Below, piece by piece: positions 1-5,354 of a stretch of 5,354 bases of DNA. The notes beneath the pieces are model-generated. The model made no database searches, was not told the origin of the DNA, and saw nothing but the letters and a program-made list of their open reading frames with translations. Position numbers and translations under genes: made by a program. This DNA comes from Clostridia bacterium (lineage in GTDB: Bacteria > Bacillota > Clostridia > Oscillospirales > CAG-382). Location of the stretch: assembly GCA_017613815.1 (NCBI GenBank), contig JAGADB010000047.1, positions 1-5,354 on the forward strand, given 5' to 3'. The first letter of the stretch is position 1, and each line of letters begins with the position of its first letter.

Positions 1-551
1 ACATGGACGTGTATGAAATAATAAAAATATGCAACATGCACCCGAGGGTAAATATTCTTAATCCCGGCCCCGGAGTCGGCGGACACTGCATTCCGGTGGA
101 CCCGTGGTTTCTGGTGGGCGACTATCCCGAGCTTGCAAAGGTCATAGGAGAAGCCCTTGAAGTAAACGAATCCATGCCTGCGTTCGTGCTCGAAAAGGCG
201 AAGGAAATAATGCGCAAAGAAGGTAAAGCCGACCTTTCCAAAATCGGACTTTACGGCATCGCCTACAAGGAAAACGTCGACGATTACAGGGAGTCCCCGA
301 CCTTGCAGATGCTGGAATACTGTAAGGAAAAGTATAATTTAAGTCTCAAATCCTACGACCCGTATATAAAGAAAGACGTCTGTGAAAACCAATATCATGA
401 CTTTGACGAATTTTTGAAAGATACCGATTTCGTCATAATAATGGTGGGACACGATGAGATAAAGACAGAAAGCGCGTGGGAAAAACTGCGAAATAAAACC
501 GTGCTCGACACAAGACGCGCGATAAAGAAAGACGGAGTATATTATATCTGA
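1..551 (+). CDS. wecC: UDP-N-acetyl-D-mannosamine dehydrogenase, C-terminal part (5' end outside window)
   Basis: The enzyme oxidises UDP-ManNAc to UDP-ManNAcA in the cytoplasm with two NAD+, supplying N-acetylmannosaminuronic acid for surface polysaccharide. The frame is already open at the window edge; the ATG at position 3 is an internal Met, since the family is about 400-430 residues and only 182 are visible. Counting from that Met, residues 13-36 carry the family signature HPRVNIL..GPGVGGHCIPVDPWF, with the catalytic Cys at 29. Residues 85-99 hold GIAYKENVDDYRESP, the start of the C-terminal UDP-binding domain, followed by SYDP (117-120) and LDTR (168-171). The NAD-binding Rossmann domain lies upstream of the window. 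HPRVNIL before the Cys motif favours the WecC/CapO group over UDP-glucose dehydrogenase, and the adjacent UDP-GlcNAc 2-epimerase makes its substrate. The gene stops with TGA at 549-551, 15 bases before wecB. Family is sure; exact substrate is inferred. Confidence 0.93.
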   Translation, partial: MDVYEIIKICNMHPRVNILNPGPGVGGHCIPVDPWFLVGDYPELAKVIGEALEVNESMPAFVLEKAKEIMRKEGKADLSKIGLYGIAYKENVDDYRESPTLQMLEYCKEKYNLSLKSYDPYIKKDVCENQYHDFDEFLKDTDFVIIMVGHDEIKTESAWEKLRNKTVLDTRRAIKKDGVYYI

Positions 552-554
552 CAC

Positions 555-560
555 GGAGGA
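555..560 (+). promoter_or_regulatory. ribosome binding site of wecB
   Basis: GGAGGA lies six bases before the ATG at 567. It is a near-perfect Shine-Dalgarno site in the 15-base gap after wecC, and it fixes the wecB start. No promoter or terminator fits in this gap, so both genes are probably on one transcript. Confidence 0.8.
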
Positions 561-566
561 AAGCGA

Positions 567-1661
567 ATGAAGAAGGTAATGCTTGTATTCGGCACACGCC
601 CCGAAGCGATAAAGATGTGCCCCCTTGTAAACGAACTGAAGTCGCGGAAAAACATAAAGACCGTCGTTTGCGTTACGGGACAGCACAGACAGATGCTCGA
701 CCAGGTGCTTAACGCTTTCGGAGTAGAGCCCGACTACGACCTTTCGATAATGAAGGACAAGCAGACGCTTTTTGACATCACGTCAAACATCCTTTCGAGC
801 ATAAAAGGCGTTCTGGAAAAGGAAAAACCCGACGCCGTGCTCGTTCACGGGGACACGTCGACGACGTTTGCGACGGCGCTTGCCTGCTTTTACCTGCAAA
901 TACCCGTAGGGCACGTCGAGGCGGGACTGCGGACGTATAACATCTATTCGCCGTACCCCGAGGAATTCAACCGCCAGGCGGTCAGCATAATTTCAAAATA
1001 CAATTTCGCGCCGACCGAGCTTGCAAAGCAGAACCTCATAAAAGAGGGAAAAGACGAAAAGACCATATACGTTACCGGCAACACGGCAATCGACGCGCTC
1101 AAAACGACGGTGAGAGCCGACTATACACACCCCGAGCTCGAGTGGGCAAAGGATAGCCGCCTTATCATTATCACCGCGCACCGCAGGGAAAATCTGGGCG
1201 AGCCGATGAAGCATATGTTCTCGGCGATAAGAAGAATAATGGAGGAGCACCCCGACGTAAAGGCGATATACCCGATACACATGAATCCGCTCGTGCGCGC
1301 GACCGCCGACGAAATTCTGGGCGGCTGCGGCAGAATAAGACTTATTGAGCCGCTTGAAGTTATAGATTTTCATAACTTTCTTGCGCGCAGCTACCTTATC
1401 TTGACCGACAGCGGAGGAATCCAGGAGGAAGCGCCGTCGCTCGGCAAGCCGGTGCTCGTCATGAGGGACACGACCGAGCGCCCGGAGGGAATTGCGGCGG
1501 GAACCTTAAAGCTTGTCGGCACGGACGAGGAAAAAATATACGAAAATTTCAAAAACCTGCTTGAAAACAAGGAAGAATACGATAAAATGGCGCACGCCAG
1601 CAACCCGTACGGCGACGGATTTGCATGCGTAAGGATAGCCGACGTGCTTGAAAATAACTGA
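567..1661 (+). CDS. wecB: UDP-N-acetylglucosamine 2-epimerase (non-hydrolysing)
   Basis: This cytoplasmic enzyme interconverts UDP-GlcNAc and UDP-ManNAc, the substrate of the neighbouring dehydrogenase. The 364 residues match the family's usual 360-390, so the gene is complete. Visible motifs in order: GTRPEAIKM (9-17), VTGQHRQML (36-44), HGDTSTT (94-100, with D96), GHVEAGLRT (115-123, with E118), PEEFNRQ (131-137), TGNTAID (170-176), TAHRREN (203-209, with H205), IHMNP (237-241), DSGGIQEEAPSLGKPVL (281-297) and RDTTERPEG (300-308). The Asp, two Glu and His positions correspond to residues known to matter in E. coli WecB (D95, E117, E131, H213). GTRPEAIKM followed by a Pro-Leu pair is typical of MnaA/CapP/WecB; CapG-type enzymes acting on 6-deoxy-L-talosamine usually read more like GTRPEIIR. 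I therefore assign it to the ManNAcA branch, not the L-FucNAc branch. The name mnaA would be equally valid in a Gram-positive. Confidence 0.95.
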   Translation: MKKVMLVFGTRPEAIKMCPLVNELKSRKNIKTVVCVTGQHRQMLDQVLNAFGVEPDYDLSIMKDKQTLFDITSNILSSIKGVLEKEKPDAVLVHGDTSTTFATALACFYLQIPVGHVEAGLRTYNIYSPYPEEFNRQAVSIISKYNFAPTELAKQNLIKEGKDEKTIYVTGNTAIDALKTTVRADYTHPELEWAKDSRLIIITAHRRENLGEPMKHMFSAIRRIMEEHPDVKAIYPIHMNPLVRATADEILGGCGRIRLIEPLEVIDFHNFLARSYLILTDSGGIQEEAPSLGKPVLVMRDTTERPEGIAAGTLKLVGTDEEKIYENFKNLLENKEEYDKMAHASNPYGDGFACVRIADVLENN

Positions 1662-1670
1662 ACGGAAAAA

Positions 1671-1677
1671 GAGGGAG
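1671..1677 (+). promoter_or_regulatory. ribosome binding site deciding the capF start
   Basis: GAGGGAG sits three bases before the ATG at 1681 (its GAGGG core five bases before), inside a purine-only run. It supports initiation at 1681 over an in-frame TTG at 1648, which would add 11 residues (MKITERKKREK) ahead of the Rossmann fold, overlap the end of wecB and lack an upstream Shine-Dalgarno site. Confidence 0.7.
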
Positions 1678-1680
1678 AAA

Positions 1681-2889
1681 ATGAAAATACTTGTAACCGG
1701 CTCCGCCGGATTTGTCGGAAAAAATCTTGTTTCTTCCCTTAAAAATCTGAGGGACGGCAAGGACAGAACGCGCCCTGCGCTTAAAATCGGGGAAATTTAC
1801 GAGTTCGATATAGACACAGACGCGTCGCTTCTCGACGGATACTGCAAAAACGCCGACTTCGTCTTCAATCTTGCGGGAGTGAACCGCCCCAAAGACGAAA
1901 GCGAGTTTATGAAGGGCAATTTCGGCTTTGCGTCGACGCTGCTCGACACGCTGAAAAAATACGGAAATAAGTGCCCCGTAATGCTCTCGAGCTCCATTCA
2001 GGCAACGCTTATCGGAAGATACGCGCAGAACGACTACGGAAAATCCAAGCTTGCGGGCGAAGAACTGTTTTTTGACTACTCAAAGGAAACGGGCGCCAAA
2101 GTGCTCGTTTACCGCTTCCCCAACCTTTTCGGAAAGTGGTGCAGACCGAACTATAACAGCGCCGTTGCGACATTCTGCTATAACACCGCAAACGACCTGC
2201 CGATAACGGTAAACGACCGCGCAACCGAGCTTGAACTGCTTTATATAGACGACCTTGTGTGCGAGATGCTGGACGCGCTCGAAGGAAAAGAGCACAGATG
2301 CACGTTCGACGGCGTAAAGACGGTGCTGACGGAGGGCGGAAAATACTGCGCCTGCCCCGTAACACATCACGTTACTCTCGGCGAGATAGCGGACCTGCTC
2401 GAAAAATTCAAAAATCAGCCGAAAACGCTCGTAATGCCCGAAATTCCGTCGGGAAGCTTTGAAAAGAAGCTTTATTCGACATATCTTTCGTATCTTCCGA
2501 AAGAAAAGGCGTCGTTCGAGCTGAAAATGAATAAAGACGACAGAGGAAGCTTCACCGAGCTTCTGAAAACCGAAAAATGCGGACAGTTCAGCGTGAATAT
2601 CTCAAAACCCGGAATAACCAAGGGCGAACACTGGCATCATACCAAGTGGGAGTTCTTTATAGTCGTCAGCGGACACGGACTTATCCGCGAAAGAAAAATA
2701 GGAACCGACGAGATACTCGATTTTGAAGTGAGCGGCGATAAAATCGAAGCAATCCATATGCTTCCGGGATATACCCATAACATAATCAACCTGTCGGAAA
2801 CCGAAAATCTGGTAACGGTTATGTGGGCAAACGAGCAGTTTGACCCGTCGCACCCCGACACCTTCGGAGAGAAGGTCGAAAAAGAATGA
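1681..2889 (+). CDS. capF: CapF-type UDP-2-acetamido-2,6-dideoxy-L-hexulose epimerase/reductase
   Basis: CapF is a bifunctional cytoplasmic enzyme of UDP-N-acetyl-L-fucosamine synthesis. In the S. aureus enzyme the C-terminal zinc cupin performs a C3 epimerisation and the N-terminal SDR domain then reduces the 4-keto sugar with NADPH to UDP-N-acetyl-6-deoxy-L-talosamine. This 402-residue protein has both parts. The SDR domain (about 1-245) shows GSAGFVG (7-13), LAGVNRP (64-70), SSSIQAT (103-109), the catalytic YGKSK (119-123), YRFPNLFGKW (144-153) and NYNSAVATFCY (157-167). The cupin (about 280-400) shows DDRGSFTE (286-293), ISKPGITKGEHWHHTKWE (307-324), GYTHNI (363-368) and MWANEQFDPSHPDTF (381-395); H317, H319 or H320, E324 and H366 are the likely metal ligands. 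It is about 30 residues longer than the roughly 370-residue S. aureus protein as I recall it, apparently from longer loops near 25-40, 110-117 and 203-226. It starts 19 bases after wecB and overlaps the next gene by four bases. CapE and CapG partners are not in view. Confidence 0.92.
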   Translation: MKILVTGSAGFVGKNLVSSLKNLRDGKDRTRPALKIGEIYEFDIDTDASLLDGYCKNADFVFNLAGVNRPKDESEFMKGNFGFASTLLDTLKKYGNKCPVMLSSSIQATLIGRYAQNDYGKSKLAGEELFFDYSKETGAKVLVYRFPNLFGKWCRPNYNSAVATFCYNTANDLPITVNDRATELELLYIDDLVCEMLDALEGKEHRCTFDGVKTVLTEGGKYCACPVTHHVTLGEIADLLEKFKNQPKTLVMPEIPSGSFEKKLYSTYLSYLPKEKASFELKMNKDDRGSFTELLKTEKCGQFSVNISKPGITKGEHWHHTKWEFFIVVSGHGLIRERKIGTDEILDFEVSGDKIEAIHMLPGYTHNIINLSETENLVTVMWANEQFDPSHPDTFGEKVEKE

Positions 2890-3401
2890 AAAGACTCGTA
2901 ATTATAGGAGCCGGCGGCTACGGAACCATGGTAAAAGACGTGGCATCTCAGCTCGGCATATATGAAAAAATAGTTTTTCTCGACGATAACAAGACAGGAG
3001 AAGACGTCGCCGGCAAATGCGGCGAATATGAGAAATTCATAGACGAAAATACCGATATATATCCCGCTTTCGGCAATAACGAAAAGCGGCTTTCGCTTGT
3101 GGACGAATTAATATCCCTCGGCGCAAACGTGCCGGTAATAATCCACCCCAAAGCATACGTAAGCAAGACCGCGAAAATAGATAAAGGCACGGTAATTCTG
3201 CCGCTTGCGGCGGTAAATACCGGCTGCGTTATAAACAGAGCGTGCATAATAAATACGTCCGCCATAATCGACCACGGAACCGTTATCGGTAAAGGAACCC
3301 ACGTCTGTCTGGGCGCAATAGTCAAGGCGGAAAATAAGATTCCGCCGCTTGTGAAAATACAGGCGGGCGAAGTAATAGAGGACAGGACATATCCGCTCTG
3401 A
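2886..3401 (+). CDS. NeuD/PglD-family sugar acyltransferase, compact form
   Basis: A cytoplasmic acyltransferase of the left-handed beta-helix (hexapeptide repeat) superfamily, probably trimeric and acetyl-CoA dependent; the acceptor is unknown. Residues 1-34 form the PglD-type N-terminal Rossmann-like, nucleotide-sugar-binding part (LVIIGAGGYG at 4-13, VFLDD at 30-34), and FGNNEKR (62-68) matches the family's IGNN.-R element. Imperfect hexapeptide coils run from about 88 to 164 (AYVSKTAKIDKGTVI, then INTSAIIDHGTVIGKGTHV). H130 in IIDHG aligns with the catalytic base of PglD/NeuD; H139 may be the second conserved His. At 171 residues it is shorter than the usual 195-220: the helix stops soon after the catalytic coil and ends in KIQAGEVIEDRTYPL, which reads as a natural C-terminus rather than a frameshift. 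Its ATG overlaps the capF stop (ATGA), so translation is probably coupled. O-acetylation of a polysaccharide sugar is a reasonable guess but unproven. Confidence 0.85.
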   Translation: MKRLVIIGAGGYGTMVKDVASQLGIYEKIVFLDDNKTGEDVAGKCGEYEKFIDENTDIYPAFGNNEKRLSLVDELISLGANVPVIIHPKAYVSKTAKIDKGTVILPLAAVNTGCVINRACIINTSAIIDHGTVIGKGTHVCLGAIVKAENKIPPLVKIQAGEVIEDRTYPL

Positions 3402-3419
3402 AGAAAAAGAAAGTCAAAC

Positions 3420-3428
3420 GGAGAGGAG
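3420..3428 (+). promoter_or_regulatory. ribosome binding site of the NTP_transf_5 gene
   Basis: GGAGAGGAG lies eight bases before the ATG at 3437. The 35-base gap is almost all purine and shows no hairpin or promoter, so this gene is probably cotranscribed with the genes before it. An ATG at 3429 reads only two further codons before a stop and is not a start. Confidence 0.7.
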
Positions 3429-3436
3429 ATGAGAAA

Positions 3437-4636
3437 ATGAAGCATCTTTTGGAAATAATGACGTGCCTTATAAGAAGCGTGCTTTCGGATGAGGATTACG
3501 GCGTCATGCCGAAAATAGCCGAGTGCTACGGAGAGGAAAAAATTCCGGAAGAAGTGCTCGAAAGAATGCTTGTAATCTCGTCTTTTCACGGAATGGCGCA
3601 CGTCGTCGGTACCGCGCTCGAAAGATATAACCTGCTTAAAGACGGCAAAATAAAGGACGAATTCGATAAACGCATAAGAGACGCGAAAAATAAATTCGCG
3701 CTCACCGACACGGAATATGAGCGGGTATGTGCCGCTTTTGAAAACGCAAAAATCGCGTATCTGCCGCTTAAAGGCGCGGTGATAAGGGACTTTTACCCCG
3801 AAAAATGGTTGAGAGTAAGCGCCGACATCGACGTGCTCGTAAAAAAAGAGGACCTTGAAAGAGCGGGAGAAACGCTCGAAAAGGAGCTTCTCTATAAAAA
3901 GGGAAAGAGCAGCGCGCACGATATCCCCTACACCTCGGCAAACGGAATGACTGTAGAGCTCCACTTCGACCTCGTCGAAGAAAAGCGCATGCCGCGTGCG
4001 GAAAAGGTATTAAACAGGGTTTGGAAATATGCTTCTCATCCCGATAATTCGTATAAATACGAGATGAGCGACGATATGTTCTATTATTTTCATATCGCTC
4101 ACATGGCAAAGCACATGGAAGAGGGCGGCATAGGCATAAAGGCGTTCGCCGACCTGTGGGTGCTGGATAACCGAAAGGATTACGATAAGGAAAAGCGGGA
4201 AAAACTCATAGACGAGGGCGGACTTTCGGAATTTGAAAAGGCGGCAAAGGCGCTTACGGCAAAATGGTTTGACGGGAAGGAGCCGCAAGAGGATAAAGAC
4301 ACCCTCCTTACGCTCGAAAAGTACGTCATAAAGGCGGGAACCTACGGCACGCTCGACAACCGCGTTTCGGTGAGCGGCGCAAGCGAGGGAAGCAAGGGAA
4401 GATACCTGCTTTCAAGGGTGTTTATGCCGTACGAAAAGCTCGTTTTGATATTCCCGTCGCTCGAAAAGCATAAAAATATGATTTTCTTTTATCAAATAGC
4501 GCGTATCGGACACGTAATAAGACGCGGCAGGGTTAAATCGGGACTTGACGAGGCGAAAGCCGTGGAAAAGTCTTTACAAAACCCCGAAAACGAAAAAACG
4601 GCGGAAATGCTTAAAAAATTCGGCATAATAAAGTAA
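3437..4636 (+). CDS. uncharacterised nucleotidyltransferase-fold protein (NTP_transf_5 type)
   Basis: I recognise the architecture of the NTP_transf_5 family (Pfam PF14907), predicted nucleotidyltransferases often found in polysaccharide and some peptide-modification clusters; no reaction can be assigned. In 399 residues there is a helical N-terminal part (1-105), then the polymerase-beta-like core: LPLKGAVIRDFYP (109-121), R126, SADIDVLV (128-135) with the metal-binding pair D130/D132, and VELHFDL (173-179), whose E174 or D178 could be the third acidic ligand. HIAHMAKHMEEGG (219-231) and KAFADLWVL (235-243) form the family's helical segment after the core. A C-terminal stretch (322-361) with YLLSRVFMPYEKL, hydrophobic and aromatic residues and a basic RIGHVIRRGR resembles the family's usual tail and could touch the membrane. 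There is no signal peptide. As the last gene before a terminator it closes the operon, suggesting a role in making or decorating the polysaccharide, but this is inference from position. Confidence 0.8.
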   Translation: MKHLLEIMTCLIRSVLSDEDYGVMPKIAECYGEEKIPEEVLERMLVISSFHGMAHVVGTALERYNLLKDGKIKDEFDKRIRDAKNKFALTDTEYERVCAAFENAKIAYLPLKGAVIRDFYPEKWLRVSADIDVLVKKEDLERAGETLEKELLYKKGKSSAHDIPYTSANGMTVELHFDLVEEKRMPRAEKVLNRVWKYASHPDNSYKYEMSDDMFYYFHIAHMAKHMEEGGIGIKAFADLWVLDNRKDYDKEKREKLIDEGGLSEFEKAAKALTAKWFDGKEPQEDKDTLLTLEKYVIKAGTYGTLDNRVSVSGASEGSKGRYLLSRVFMPYEKLVLIFPSLEKHKNMIFFYQIARIGHVIRRGRVKSGLDEAKAVEKSLQNPENEKTAEMLKKFGIIK

Positions 4637-4661
4637 AAAGCCACGAAAACCGTGGCTTTTT
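4635..4661 (+). terminator. rho-independent terminator closing the polysaccharide operon
   Basis: A perfect GCCACG/CGTGGC stem (4640-4645 with 4651-4656) encloses an AAAAC loop. Five A's before and five T's after the stem extend the pairing and give the U-tract. It overlaps the stop codon of the preceding gene. Because of the A-tract it could also work on the opposite strand, though no minus-strand gene faces it. Confidence 0.9.
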
Positions 4662-4679
4662 GAAAAAGTTTACATCTTC

Positions 4680-4684
4680 GGAGG
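4680..4684 (+). promoter_or_regulatory. ribosome binding site of comM
   Basis: GGAGG lies six bases before the ATG at 4691, the ideal spacing. It fixes the start of the comM-family gene, whose N-terminal sequence from that Met matches the family from its first residues. Confidence 0.8.
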
Positions 4685-4690
4685 CAAAAA

Positions 4691-5354
4691 ATGACATCGG
4701 TGATAAAAACCGCGGCGGTAAACGGAATAGAGGGCTTTATCGTCGACGCGGAGTGCTACAGCGCGGGAAATTTCCCCAAATTCTCGCTTGTCGGACTTCC
4801 CGACGCCGCGGTGAGAGAAGCGTACGAGAGAATAAAGGCGGCGGTAAAGTCGTCGGGAATAGAGTTCCCGCAATCTACTGTTACCGTAAACCTTGCTCCC
4901 GCCGATATGTTGAAGCAGGGCACGGCGTTTGACCTTGCGATTATGCTTTCCATAATCAAAAGCACCGTGCTTTCGACGTCGGACACGAGCGGAAAATGCT
5001 TTATAGGCGAGCTCTCCCTTTCGGGCAAAATAAGGCGCGTAAACGGCGTTCTGCCGATGTGTATCGCCGCGCGCGACGCGGGGATTAAAGAAATTTACGT
5101 GCCCGCCGACAACGCGCGCGAAGCGTCGGTCGTCGAGGGCATAGACGTTTACGGCGTTGACAATATAAATCAGCTTGTGGCTCATCTTACGGGCCTTCTC
5201 AGAATGGAAAAAACGGCGTACAGAGGCAGGGAACTGCTCGAAACGCTGCCCGAAAACATACCCGATATGTCGGAGGTAAAGGGGCAGGAAAACGTAAAGC
5301 TTGCGCTCGAAATCGCGGCGGCGGGCATGCATAACGTGCTGCTCGTCGGACCTC
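4691..5354 (+). CDS. comM: ComM/YifB family Mg-chelatase-like AAA+ protein, N-terminal part (3' end outside window)
   Basis: The frame is open from ATG 4691 to the window end, giving 221 of the usual roughly 500-510 residues. The visible part is the N-terminal ChlI-type, Lon-protease-like fold: NGIEGFIVDAE (11-21), FSLVGLPDAAVREAYERI (31-48), SSGIEFP (54-60), TVNLAPADMLKQGTAFDLAI (65-84), and FIGELSLSGKIRRVNGVLP (104-122). Then come a linker and the entry to the AAA+ domain (VKGQENVKLALEIAAAG, about 199-215), and the window stops at LLVGP, just where the Walker A motif should follow. ComM in Haemophilus and Vibrio is a hexameric helicase helping branch migration during natural transformation; in Bacillota the role is less clear and the gene is common even where competence is unproven. 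It is separated from the sugar genes by a terminator and looks like an independent housekeeping gene. Family is near certain; cellular role is inferred. Confidence 0.94.
   Translation, partial: MTSVIKTAAVNGIEGFIVDAECYSAGNFPKFSLVGLPDAAVREAYERIKAAVKSSGIEFPQSTVTVNLAPADMLKQGTAFDLAIMLSIIKSTVLSTSDTSGKCFIGELSLSGKIRRVNGVLPMCIAARDAGIKEIYVPADNAREASVVEGIDVYGVDNINQLVAHLTGLLRMEKTAYRGRELLETLPENIPDMSEVKGQENVKLALEIAAAGMHNVLLVGP

Noticed and set aside
1648..1680. Upstream TTG start adding 11 residues to CapF
   Set aside because: The extension is highly charged, overlaps the end of wecB and precedes the normal family start MKILVTGSAGFVG, which has its own Shine-Dalgarno site.
2259..2462. A 67-codon + strand frame inside capF
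   Set aside because: It lies in an alternative frame within the continuous CapF coding region, is Arg-rich, and has no ribosome binding site or recognisable domain.
3402..3436. Purine-rich gap between the NeuD-like gene and the NTP_transf_5 gene as a possible regulatory element
   Set aside because: It forms no hairpin and contains only a Shine-Dalgarno site in a purine-rich context, which also precedes capF in this operon.
2948..3964. A 338-codon open frame on the minus strand, opposite the NeuD-like gene and the start of the NTP_transf_5 gene
   Set aside because: It runs across two well-supported + strand genes and their gap, its translation is rich in Phe, Tyr, Ser and Arg with no recognisable motif, and such shadow frames follow from the codon bias of the real genes.
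3437..4636. Nucleotidyltransferase-fold gene as a toxin or antitoxin of a MNT/HEPN-type pair
   Set aside because: There is no HEPN or other partner gene beside it, the protein is much longer than MNT antitoxins, and its whole-length pattern fits the NTP_transf_5 family at the end of a sugar operon.
4660..4932. A 90-codon + strand frame overlapping the start of comM
   Set aside because: It is out of frame with comM, begins inside the gap without a ribosome binding site, and gives a Lys/Arg/Gly-rich translation typical of a frame shadow.
4670..5332. A 220-codon open frame on the minus strand opposite comM
   Set aside because: The + strand encodes an unmistakable ComM/YifB N-terminus here. The minus-strand product is Arg/Tyr-rich with no family signature, and its reading is explained by comM codon use.

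Overview
The window looks like the 3' end of a surface-polysaccharide (capsule or exopolysaccharide) nucleotide-sugar operon from a Bacillota-type bacterium, probably an uncultured gut Clostridia lineage. After it come a strong terminator and the start of an unrelated comM/yifB-family gene. The taxonomic guess rests on consistent GGAGG-type ribosome binding sites, tight gene packing, frequent ATA, AGA and CTT codons alongside many GCG, TCG and GAC codons, and best-remembered resemblance to Staphylococcus-type capsule enzymes. It is an inference; nothing here identifies a species.

Layout, all on the + strand: (1) 1-551, the C-terminal part of a UDP-N-acetyl-D-mannosamine dehydrogenase (WecC/CapO type), cut by the window start; (2) 567-1661, a complete UDP-GlcNAc 2-epimerase (WecB/MnaA/CapP type); (3) 1681-2889, a complete CapF-type two-domain enzyme (SDR reductase plus C-terminal cupin); (4) 2886-3401, a compact NeuD/PglD-type left-handed beta-helix acyltransferase, overlapping capF by ATGA; (5) 3437-4636, an uncharacterised nucleotidyltransferase-fold protein of the NTP_transf_5 type; (6) 4635-4661, a rho-independent terminator; (7) 4691 to the window end, the N-terminal 221 residues of a ComM/YifB Mg-chelatase-like protein, cut just as its Walker A motif begins. 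No gap exceeds 60 bases, and there are no RNA genes, mobile elements, CRISPR arrays or obvious repeats.

How the genes work together: genes 1 and 2 are the two-step route UDP-GlcNAc -> UDP-ManNAc -> UDP-ManNAcA. CapF catalyses late steps toward UDP-N-acetyl-L-fucosamine (through UDP-N-acetyl-6-deoxy-L-talosamine, the L-pneumosamine form). Its usual partners, the CapE-type dehydratase/epimerase and the CapG-type 2-epimerase, are not in the window. The set recalls Staphylococcus aureus type 5/8 capsule chemistry, where ManNAcA and L-FucNAc share one repeat unit. The NeuD-like protein may acylate a sugar, and the nucleotidyltransferase-like protein has no assigned job.

I did not find a clearly new system. 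The points most worth a second look are the CapF/epimerase logic (L-FucNAc or L-pneumosamine as end product), the unusually short NeuD-like protein coupled to capF, the function-unknown NTP_transf_5 protein closing the operon, and the terminator only 29 bases before comM with no visible promoter between them.
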